From NCBI GenBank assembly GCA_035390885.1, contig DAOOUW010000015.1, positions 1-42,004 on the forward strand: 42,004 bases of DNA. Reading direction: 5' to 3'. A program made the position numbers and the translations under genes. The notes beneath the pieces were generated by a model, which saw only the letters and a program-made list of their open reading frames with translations, was not told the origin of the DNA and did not search any database. This DNA comes from JAOAFT01 sp035390885 (lineage in GTDB: Bacteria > Bacteroidota > Ignavibacteria > UBA10030). Positions 7,797 through 15,043 of the stretch are shown one piece after another (the first letter of the stretch is position 1; the number at the start of each line of letters is the position of its first letter).

Positions 7797-9056
7797 ATGC
7801 ATTTGATCCATAGAAAAACCTGTCGTGTATGTGGCTCTAGCGCACTTACAAAAGTAATTGATCTTGGCGAGCAATATTTACAGGGCTCTTTTGTAAAGCC
7901 AGGAAAAGAAACACCCCCAATGCGAAAAATACCGACGACACTTGTTCGATGCGATCCTACGAAAGATGAACATGCTTGTGGGTTACTCCAAATGGAGCAT
8001 ACTGTACCGCCGGAAATTCTTTATTCCTCATACTGGTACTACTCCGGCACCAATGACACTATGCGTAATCATCTTAAGAGTATTGTAAATGAGGCAATAG
8101 CCATATTAAATGAAAAAGATGCAACTGTACTTGATATAGGTTGCAATGATGGAACTCTCTTAAATTATTATCCTAGTTCATATAAAAAATATGGTATAGA
8201 TCCATCAGACATAGCTCTAAAAATTAAAGGCGATATTACCGTAATTCAGGATTTTTTCCCGTCGGATGAGTTGCTGGCATGTTTAAACGGGAGAACAATC
8301 GATATCGTAACATCCATCGCGATGTTCTACGATCTTGAAGACCCGATCTTATTTGCAAAGGCAATAAAAAATATTCTATCCCCGAAGGGCATCTGGATAT
8401 TTGAGATGTCTTACATGCCAACAATGCTTCAAATGACTTCTTACGATACGATTTGCCATGAGCATTTAGAATATTACAGTCTTGCTGTAATTGAATATAT
8501 TTTGAAACTTTCCGGATTGAAAATTTTTAATGCTGTACTCAATAATATTAACGGCGGAAGTATACGATGCTTTGCTACACATGCAGATAACTTCGTCTAT
8601 AAAAGGGATGACTTTTTACAGAATATACAAACGCTTCATAAGCAAGAATTCGATTTAGAACTTGATACAGACAAGCCTTACAAAAATTTCCAAGATCGTG
8701 TAAACGTCCACAAAGATGAACTTAACAACTTACTGAGAAAGCTTAAGAAAGAAGGTAATCGCATCCATATTTACGGTGCGTCTACAAAAGGCAACACGAT
8801 ATTACAATGGTGTGGTATAGACAACCGTATTATTGATTTTGCAGCGGAACGAAATCCAGAAAAATATGGATCTCATACACTTGGCACAGATATTCCAATA
8901 ATTAGCGAATCGGAGTCACGAGCCATGAAACCGAATTATTATTTAGTATTGCCATGGCATTTTAAGGAAGAATTTATTCAACGCGAAAAAGAAACAATTG
9001 AACAAGGCGTTGGTTTAATATTCCCTCTTCCAACTATCCACGTTGTTAAAAAGTAG
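7797..9056 (+). CDS. NDP-sugar C-methyltransferase-type SAM enzyme (three-domain)
   Basis: This 419-residue protein has the three-part layout of sugar C-methyltransferases such as TylC3/TcaB9. An N-terminal zinc ribbon has Cys9, Cys12, Cys52 and Cys61. A central class I SAM domain carries VLDIGCNDG (111-119), and the C-terminal Methyltransf_14-like domain contains HIYGASTKGN (about 324-333). The HEHLEYYS motif (221-228) matches the family's catalytic Tyr/His region. The family methylates C-3 of NDP-4-keto-6-deoxy sugars. Some relatives in polysaccharide clusters use other substrates, so the exact sugar is unknown. The ribosome site AAGAGG lies six bases before the ATG. It sits second in the glycan operon, 11 nt before another methyltransferase. 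Confidence 0.87.
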   Translation: MHLIHRKTCRVCGSSALTKVIDLGEQYLQGSFVKPGKETPPMRKIPTTLVRCDPTKDEHACGLLQMEHTVPPEILYSSYWYYSGTNDTMRNHLKSIVNEAIAILNEKDATVLDIGCNDGTLLNYYPSSYKKYGIDPSDIALKIKGDITVIQDFFPSDELLACLNGRTIDIVTSIAMFYDLEDPILFAKAIKNILSPKGIWIFEMSYMPTMLQMTSYDTICHEHLEYYSLAVIEYILKLSGLKIFNAVLNNINGGSIRCFATHADNFVYKRDDFLQNIQTLHKQEFDLELDTDKPYKNFQDRVNVHKDELNNLLRKLKKEGNRIHIYGASTKGNTILQWCGIDNRIIDFAAERNPEKYGSHTLGTDIPIISESESRAMKPNYYLVLPWHFKEEFIQREKETIEQGVGLIFPLPTIHVVKK

Positions 9057-9067
9057 CTGATATTATT

Positions 9068-9793
9068 ATGACATTGATTAGAAGAAAATTTAATCAAATT
9101 AAAAGCCTCCTTGAATATCCAAAATATGAACCGGTAACAAAATCTCTTTGTAAGTTCTTAAAATCATCTGAAGAAGTTGAACTTTGTACTAGATATCTTT
9201 ATCAAAGAGGATATGAACCACATGTAATTAAGTTCAAAAATTGGGATTTAGCCAATATTATCCCGGAAATTCATGATGGCAACTTTTTAGATATGGGAAG
9301 TTCAGATTCTTTTATTCTAAAAAACTTAAAATTAAATGGAATTAACGGCGAGTTGTTTGGAATCGACTTACGTGAGCCAATTTCACCCGTAAGGGGTGTT
9401 CACTATGCTATTGGCGATATGCTTCAAACAAATTATCCTGATAATTTCTTTAAGAATATTTCGTGTTTATCTGTTATCGAACATGAAGTGGATTTTAATC
9501 GCTTTGCTAAAGAAGCATCCCGTCTCCTGATAAATGGTGGTAGATTGTTTGTTACTTTTGATTATTGGAATCCAAAAGTAACATCTAATATAAAACTCTA
9601 CGATCTATCTTGGCAACCTCTTGATAGAAATGCAGTTATCAACCTTATCAATGAATGCAGTCAATATCAACTCTATCCTGTTCAAGAGATGGATTGGACT
9701 TTAGGCGATCCAATAGTCAATAAAGAAAATTATTCTCCTGATCCATCCGTTAGTTATACTTTTGGATTAATAACCTTCCAAAAAAAGTTATAA
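9068..9793 (+). CDS. Class I SAM-dependent methyltransferase
   Basis: This 241-residue soluble protein has a SAM-binding motif I at NFLDMGSSDSF (about residues 75-85). The acidic end of strand beta2 is FGIDLRE, the post-II segment is YAIGDMLQTNYPDNFF, and motif III is LLINGGRLFVTFDYW. This is the Methyltransf_11-type arrangement. It probably modifies a sugar or glycan intermediate, since all neighbours are glycan genes. No clear ribosome site is seen before the ATG. The preceding gene ends 11 nt upstream, so expression probably depends on readthrough and coupling. The substrate cannot be told from the sequence. Confidence 0.78.
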   Translation: MTLIRRKFNQIKSLLEYPKYEPVTKSLCKFLKSSEEVELCTRYLYQRGYEPHVIKFKNWDLANIIPEIHDGNFLDMGSSDSFILKNLKLNGINGELFGIDLREPISPVRGVHYAIGDMLQTNYPDNFFKNISCLSVIEHEVDFNRFAKEASRLLINGGRLFVTFDYWNPKVTSNIKLYDLSWQPLDRNAVINLINECSQYQLYPVQEMDWTLGDPIVNKENYSPDPSVSYTFGLITFQKKL

Positions 9794-9809
9794 AAGAAAT
9801 AGATTATAT

Positions 9810-10682
9810 ATGGCAAAGGCAATAATTTTCGGAGCCGGTGGACAAGATGCATACTACCTTGATCAATTATGTTCTAAGAGAGGAGTTGAATGTATTGGAA
9901 TTCCTGTTGGGGGAGGCGAATTACACGTTGACATAAAAAAATTCGATCAAGTTGAAGCTTTAGTCAAACAGCTTCGTCCTGATATGATTTTTCACTTTGC
10001 TGCAAAATCTACAACTCGACATGACGCATTATTTGATAACCATGAAACCATTTCAACTGGATGTATTAATATCTTAGAATCAGTTAAACGGCATTCTCCC
10101 CATACAAAAGTATTTGTTACTGGGAGTGGACTTCAGTTTAAGAATATTGGAAAGCCGATATCTGAGAATGATGAGTTCGAAGCCACCAGCCCTTACTCTA
10201 TCGCTCGCATTCAATCTGTCTATGCGGCACGTTATTACCGTTCGTTGGGGATTCGTTCGTACGTTGGTTATTTATTTCACCATGAAAGTCCACAACGTCA
10301 GCCTCATCATATTAGTAGAATGATTGCCCTTGCTGTCAAACACATTGCAAGTGGTAATAACGATATTTTAGAATTGGGAGATATCTCAGTAAAAAAAGAA
10401 TGGACTTATGCAGGCGATGTAGTAGAAGCAATTATGTTGCTCATGGAACAAGATAATATTTTTGAAGCTGTAATTGGATCCGGTAAAGCATACTCAATAG
10501 AATATTGGCTAGAATGTTGTTTCAGCCTGATTGGTAAAAATTGGCAAGATTATGTGAAAATCCGTGAAGGGTACAAAGCAGAGTATCCAATACTTGTTTC
10601 AAATCCAACGTTAATAAAGAGTTTAGGCTGGAAACCAAAAGTAGAAATCGAAGAACTAGCAAAAATCATGATCGAGCAATAA
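9810..10682 (+). CDS. Extended SDR, GDP-mannose 4,6-dehydratase-like epimerase/dehydratase
   Basis: This 290-residue protein is of the extended short-chain dehydrogenase family and binds NAD(P) through IIFGAGGQDAYYL (residues 5-17), the GxxGQD-type loop typical of GDP-mannose 4,6-dehydratase. FHFAAKS follows (residues 69-75), and then VTGSGLQF at the Ser/Thr position of the triad. The active-site segment reads SPYSIARIQS where the family has SPYAVAKxxx, so the catalytic Lys of YxxxK is replaced by Arg. The C-terminal part keeps KEWTYAGDVVEAIMLLM. It is shorter than GMD (about 340-370). It may supply a nucleotide sugar to the surrounding glycan operon, but the Lys-to-Arg change leaves its activity open. 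Confidence 0.8.
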   Translation: MAKAIIFGAGGQDAYYLDQLCSKRGVECIGIPVGGGELHVDIKKFDQVEALVKQLRPDMIFHFAAKSTTRHDALFDNHETISTGCINILESVKRHSPHTKVFVTGSGLQFKNIGKPISENDEFEATSPYSIARIQSVYAARYYRSLGIRSYVGYLFHHESPQRQPHHISRMIALAVKHIASGNNDILELGDISVKKEWTYAGDVVEAIMLLMEQDNIFEAVIGSGKAYSIEYWLECCFSLIGKNWQDYVKIREGYKAEYPILVSNPTLIKSLGWKPKVEIEELAKIMIEQ

Positions 10683-10703
10683 TTTTAACTAATTATCTAG
10701 TTA

Positions 10704-10708
10704 AGAGG
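10704..10708 (+). promoter_or_regulatory. Ribosome-binding site marking a non-canonical ATA start
   Basis: AGAGG lies five bases before ATA at 10714. The same AAGAGG site precedes the ATG of the gene at 7797 with six bases spacing. The only in-frame ATG/GTG/TTG after the upstream stop (10702-10704) is a TTG at 10843, inside the conserved domain. Confidence 0.45.
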
Positions 10709-10713
10709 TAATC

Positions 10714-12018
10714 ATAAATACTAAAAAGAGAATTTTACTCGGACAATTAGGAAGAAGAGGCGATTGTCTCTTTGCTACCGCTGTTGCTCGCCAAATTAAA
10801 CAGGATTTTCCAGATTGTCATTTAACATGGGCAATTAGTTCTTTGTACAAGTCAGTAATAGAAGCCAATCCGTACGTGGATGCTATATGGGAAGTAAAAC
10901 AAGATACTAATGAAAATGTGGTAAGCGTTTGGAATAAGTTTGAAGAAGAAGCTAAGTATAAAAAAGAAAATGGCGAATTCGACGAGATATTTTTAACTCA
11001 AGTACATCCAGGAAACTTTCAGAATTACGACGGTACTTGCCGTTCATCATTGTTTCGAGGATATCCCAATCCCATCACTGTGCCTATCACACCCATAGTT
11101 GTATTAACAGATACTGAAGTTAATAACGTCAAAAGGTTCGTTTCAAAGTATAACCTTTCAGATAAGGATAGAGTCATTCTTTTTGAATGTGATGCCAATA
11201 GTGGGCAATCATTCTTAACCCCTGAATTTGCATTAGAAACTGTAAAAATCGTTTTAAAAAAAGAGAGTTCTATAAAATTTATTCTTTCATCTAATAAACC
11301 AATTGATGGAGATGGACATAATATTCTTGATGGCAGTGAACTAAGTTTTAGAGAAAATGCCGAGCTTACAAAATATTGTGAATTACTCATTGGATGTTCA
11401 AGTGGAATTTCTTGGCTTGCAACTTCCGACTGGGCAAAACCATTACCGAAAATACAATTATTGAATGCAAAGACTTATATGTACGCATCAATGACCGAAG
11501 ATGCGCGATATTTTGGATTACCAACAGATAATATTCTTGAAATGCAAAGTTGTACACCCGATCGTCTTGCGAATTGTATCCTTGATTATTTAAAGGATGG
11601 CTTCCCATATATACGGGAAAAATATCACCAAGAATGTAAAATTAAGTTTGATTTCTATTTTCAACAAATACATTATGAGTTATTGACAAAAAATGAATTT
11701 TTAAAAGCTGCACAATCAATTAATGCGGCATTTGAACGATATTCTTATTCTGCTACAGGTACTGAAGAACTAAGATATATTGTCAATAATATATTTTCCC
11801 CCTATTTAAACATTTTCTGGAATAATATAAACGATGCTGATAAAAATGAAATATGCAAAATCCTTCATTACCATCCAGACAGTGGAAACAGAATAGCTAT
11901 CTACCTTCATAGCATAGCTAAAATATTATTAAGTATGTATAGAAGCGATGATATTGCTAAAAGACTTTTGAGGGATATAATTTTAAGAGGTCTGGTACCC
12001 AAAAGAGTAAAACAATGA
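10714..12018 (+). CDS. GT9-like (heptosyltransferase-fold) glycosyltransferase, atypical start
   Basis: The reading frame opens at 10705 and encodes the classic GT9 start ILLGQLGRRGDCLFATAVAR, so the real N-terminus lies upstream of the first canonical start (TTG 10843). With the ATA at 10714 the product has 434 residues. The nucleotide-sugar half shows VILFECDANSG and then ELTKYCELLIGCSSGISWLA, the GT-B site segment that in GT9 enzymes reads like 'DLVVGNDTGxxHLA'. The last 120 residues are a helical extension not typical of WaaC/WaaF. It probably adds a sugar in the surface glycan pathway. Its stop overlaps the next ATG (ATGA). ATA may be a rare start or a sequencing error for ATG. Confidence 0.75.
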   Translation: MNTKKRILLGQLGRRGDCLFATAVARQIKQDFPDCHLTWAISSLYKSVIEANPYVDAIWEVKQDTNENVVSVWNKFEEEAKYKKENGEFDEIFLTQVHPGNFQNYDGTCRSSLFRGYPNPITVPITPIVVLTDTEVNNVKRFVSKYNLSDKDRVILFECDANSGQSFLTPEFALETVKIVLKKESSIKFILSSNKPIDGDGHNILDGSELSFRENAELTKYCELLIGCSSGISWLATSDWAKPLPKIQLLNAKTYMYASMTEDARYFGLPTDNILEMQSCTPDRLANCILDYLKDGFPYIREKYHQECKIKFDFYFQQIHYELLTKNEFLKAAQSINAAFERYSYSATGTEELRYIVNNIFSPYLNIFWNNINDADKNEICKILHYHPDSGNRIAIYLHSIAKILLSMYRSDDIAKRLLRDIILRGLVPKRVKQ

Positions 12019-13043
12019 ATGTATGCGTTGTCATAGTTACTTATGGAAATAGATATCGCTTTCTTGAAAGAGTGATTGATTCATTAGTAACAAGTGGCAT
12101 ATCAAGAATTATCGTTGTGGATAATAATTCTGAAACCGAAAGCAGAAAACAACTACAAAAGAAAGAGGAAGATTTAAAAAGAATATTGAAGGTAATTCAT
12201 CTCAAAGAGAATCTTGGTTCCGCTGGTGGATATAAATGTGGCTTAGTCGCTGCTCAAGCAGAAAATGACTGCGAATATATTTGGCTGTTAGATGATGATA
12301 ATGTCCCTCGACCTCAAGCTTTAGGCATATTGGAGGACTTTTGGAAGAATTATCCCATGAATAACAAAGAAAACAAATTATGCTTGTTATCTTATCGTAT
12401 ATCTAGTCCAGCTTATAAAGAGCTTGCAAGATTAGATTCATCTTCCATTGAACCCATTCTTGGTAGTAGAAATGCTGCTCTCGGATTGAATATTTTTCGG
12501 TTACGGCAAACTCGATATAATTCTAGACTCTTCAGAAGTTTTTTTAAAGATGATGAGATTATTTTAAATAAACATTATGGGAGGATTCCAGTTGCACCTT
12601 ACGGTGGGATGTTTTTCAACAAGCAAATTCTAAATATTATTGGTTATCCTAATGAAGAGCTATTTCTTTATGGAGATGATTATGAATTTTCGTATCGGAT
12701 AATTCAACATCAAGGTGAAATCATTCTAGTGTTAGACAGTATAGTGGATGATATTGATGTATCAGAGAATAAAGGTATGAGTGTAAATAATGATAATTTA
12801 TTCCGATTATATTATACAAATAGAAATTATTTGTATTTCCAAAAAAGTTTATCCAATAATAAAAAAATCTTTATGCTAAATTATTTTGTCTATTGCACCT
12901 TTTTAAGAATTAAAAGGGCTTTCCATTTCCTTTTTAAAGATGCAGACCCAATGAAAATTTCAATTCTATTAAATGCTTTCGAAGATGCAAATACGGGACG
13001 TCTAGGTAAACAAGATAAAAGGATTTATTTATCTTCAAATTGA
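12015..13043 (+). CDS. GT2 glycosyltransferase, galactofuranosyl/rhamnosyltransferase-like
   Basis: This 342-residue GT-A enzyme starts with CVVIVTYGNRYRFLERVIDSL and has VVDNNS (residues 35-40). The NLGSAGGYKCGL stretch and the metal/nucleotide motif WLLDDDNVPRP follow. That combination (N-L-G-x-A-G-G then DDD) is typical of GlfT-type and related rhamnosyltransferases. A conserved ELFLYGDDYEFSYRI segment lies near residue 215. The ATG overlaps the stop of the upstream GT9-like gene (ATGA), indicating translational coupling. The enzyme is soluble or peripheral, with no clear membrane helix. The donor and acceptor sugars are not determinable, and assignment to the family is firm. Confidence 0.88.
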   Translation: MNVCVVIVTYGNRYRFLERVIDSLVTSGISRIIVVDNNSETESRKQLQKKEEDLKRILKVIHLKENLGSAGGYKCGLVAAQAENDCEYIWLLDDDNVPRPQALGILEDFWKNYPMNNKENKLCLLSYRISSPAYKELARLDSSSIEPILGSRNAALGLNIFRLRQTRYNSRLFRSFFKDDEIILNKHYGRIPVAPYGGMFFNKQILNIIGYPNEELFLYGDDYEFSYRIIQHQGEIILVLDSIVDDIDVSENKGMSVNNDNLFRLYYTNRNYLYFQKSLSNNKKIFMLNYFVYCTFLRIKRAFHFLFKDADPMKISILLNAFEDANTGRLGKQDKRIYLSSN

Positions 13044-13090
13044 TGTTTTCTAAATATATTAGATTGTTTAATTTGAGTTTGAGATAGCCT

Positions 13091-14017
13091 ATGCCTGAAC
13101 AACAATTTACAACGCCAATTTTATTTTTGATTTTTAATCGGCCTGATACCACAACGCAAGTGTTTCAGCAAATCAGAGCCGTGAAGCCAAAGTATCTTTA
13201 TGTTGCAGCCGACGGTCCACGGTCAAATAAACCTGGCGAAGAAGAATTATGCCAGCAAGCTCGTGATGTTGTACTAAACTATATCGATTGGAATTGTGAA
13301 TTGAAGACTAGATTCCAGGAAAAGAATTTAGGGTGCAAATTAGCCGTTAGTTCTGCTGTTACATGGTTCTTCCAGAATGTTGAAGAAGGAATTATCTTAG
13401 AAGATGATTGCCTGCCCGATTTATCTTTCTTCAATTTTTGCAAAACATTGTTGGAATACTATAGAGATAACTATCAGATTATGCATATTGGAGGAGCAAA
13501 CTTCCAAAAAGGTAAGATTCGCAGTGATGGTAGTTATTACTTTTCAAAAATAAATCATGTCTGGGGTTGGGCAACATGGAAACGTGCGTGGAAATTATAT
13601 GATCTAAATTTAGCTACTTTTCCTACGTTCCGTGATAACAATGGAATCAAGAAATACTTTCAAAACTCACGATTAGAAAAATTTTGGGAGAAAAGGTTTA
13701 CTATAGCATACGAGAATAAAATCGACACTTGGGATATTCAATGGCAGTATGCTATGTGTTATAACAATGGCCTATCAATCATTCCTAATTATAATCTTGT
13801 CTCAAATATTGGTTTCGGTCAAGTGGGGACTCATACAAGTATGTCCTTTCACCCACTAGCAAATATTCCACGTACCAAACTTGATAAAATTATTCATCCC
13901 TCTGATATGACTCCAAACATAGAAGCTGATGTTTATTCATCTAAAATATATTTCGCTCCTAATAAAATAAGAAAACTACTTTATATCGTTAAAAATACTG
14001 TCCATAAAAAATGGTAA
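13091..14017 (+). CDS. GT-A fold nucleotide-diphospho-sugar transferase (HlpA-like)
   Basis: This 308-residue protein begins TPILFLIFNRPDTTTQVFQQ and continues with YVAADGPR. NLGCKLAVSSAVTWFF follows, and then the metal-binding-like ILEDDCLPDLSFF (about residues 97-110) and the aromatic HVWGWATWKRAW segment. These are hallmarks of the GT-A glycosyltransferase group often annotated as nucleotide-diphospho-sugar transferase or hemolytic protein HlpA-like. It probably transfers a sugar onto the surface glycan. It is separated by 47 nt from the GT2 gene before it and by 9 nt from the next. No signal or membrane helix is visible. The donor is unknown. Confidence 0.82.
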   Translation: MPEQQFTTPILFLIFNRPDTTTQVFQQIRAVKPKYLYVAADGPRSNKPGEEELCQQARDVVLNYIDWNCELKTRFQEKNLGCKLAVSSAVTWFFQNVEEGIILEDDCLPDLSFFNFCKTLLEYYRDNYQIMHIGGANFQKGKIRSDGSYYFSKINHVWGWATWKRAWKLYDLNLATFPTFRDNNGIKKYFQNSRLEKFWEKRFTIAYENKIDTWDIQWQYAMCYNNGLSIIPNYNLVSNIGFGQVGTHTSMSFHPLANIPRTKLDKIIHPSDMTPNIEADVYSSKIYFAPNKIRKLLYIVKNTVHKKW

Positions 14018-14026
14018 GGGCTCCCT

Positions 14027-14956
14027 ATGTTTAACAACATTCACAATTGGTTTGAAAAAATCCTCCTTAAACTATTTAATCGAATTGACAAACCTGCGAT
14101 TGAAAATCGTATTCTTTTAGGCCAAATACTATCTCAGAGAGTAAAACAAATTGACAAACCAATATCACTTGCTGATGTAGAATTTAAGATTTTCTCTCAA
14201 CATAGAGAGGATGGAATTATTCAATATCTTATCAGTCATATTCCAATTGAAAACAAAACTTTTATCGAATTTGGCGTCGAGGATTATCGTGAGTCAAACA
14301 CAAGATTCTTATTAATGAATAATCTCTGGAAAGGTTTGATATTTGATTCTGAAAAAAAATATATATCGAGAATTCGAACATCGAATTTTTATTGGAAATT
14401 TGATCTTACAGCTGAGCAGGCTTTTATTACAAAAGATAATGTAAACGAACTTTTTGAGAAATTTGGATTTAAAGGGGACATAGGACTTTTGAGTATTGAT
14501 ATCGATGGAAACGATTATTGGGTTTGGGAAGCAATTACTGTAATACAACCGCGAATTGTTATTTGTGAGTATAATAGTGTCTTCGGTAAAGATTATGCTG
14601 TTACAATTCCGTACAACCCCAATTTTAACAGAACAAAGGCTCATTATTCGAATTTATATTTTGGCGCTTCGATGAAGGCGCTTTGCTTCCTTGCTGAGAA
14701 AAAAGGTTACTATTTTATTGGGGCGGATAGTTCGGGTACAAATGCTTTCTTTGTTAGGAAAGATGTTGCACAAAACGTTCCTCATACAACTTGTGATGAT
14801 GGCTTTATCGAAAAGATAGCAAGAGAAGCACGAGATTCTAAAGGCGCTTTAACTTTTATTTCCGGTGAAGCATGCAAAAAAATTATTGAAAATATGATAG
14901 TTCTAGAGATTACTTCTGGAAAGGAAATATGTATTAGAGACCTGACAAAATCATAG
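14027..14956 (+). CDS. FkbM-like Rossmann-fold protein, possible sugar methyltransferase
   Basis: In this 309-residue protein residues 50-240 have a class I methyltransferase layout. TFIEFGVEDYRES (78-90) sits at the SAM-loop position, GLIFDSE at strand 2, and LLSIDIDGNDYWVWEAI (154-170) resembles the FkbM IDVEGxE signature with Asp for Glu. The canonical GxGxG is replaced by GVED, so SAM binding is plausible but unproven. I recall similar proteins in glycan clusters of Bacteroidetes annotated only as hypothetical or FkbM-like. An AAGGG ribosome site overlaps the upstream stop. It is the last gene of the cluster before a new promoter. Confidence 0.6.
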   Translation: MFNNIHNWFEKILLKLFNRIDKPAIENRILLGQILSQRVKQIDKPISLADVEFKIFSQHREDGIIQYLISHIPIENKTFIEFGVEDYRESNTRFLLMNNLWKGLIFDSEKKYISRIRTSNFYWKFDLTAEQAFITKDNVNELFEKFGFKGDIGLLSIDIDGNDYWVWEAITVIQPRIVICEYNSVFGKDYAVTIPYNPNFNRTKAHYSNLYFGASMKALCFLAEKKGYYFIGADSSGTNAFFVRKDVAQNVPHTTCDDGFIEKIAREARDSKGALTFISGEACKKIIENMIVLEITSGKEICIRDLTKS

Positions 14957-14964
14957 TAAAAACA

Positions 14965-14993
14965 TTGACTTATAAAATAAATTAAATTAATTT
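14965..14993 (+). promoter_or_regulatory. Candidate promoter of the T9SS propeller gene
   Basis: TTGACT (14965-14970) and TAATTT (14988-14993) are separated by 17 nt in an AT-rich stretch, about 50 nt before the start of the secreted protein. The match is fair, not strong. Confidence 0.35.
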
Positions 14994-15043
14994 TTACCGG
15001 GTCTTTAAGTCTATTCATTTATTGACATTAAGGGAGAATGGTT

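Noticed and set aside
7337..14956. Recently acquired genomic island
   Set aside because: The region is visibly AT-richer, as glycan clusters often are, but there is no integrase, tRNA target, insertion sequence or flanking direct repeat.
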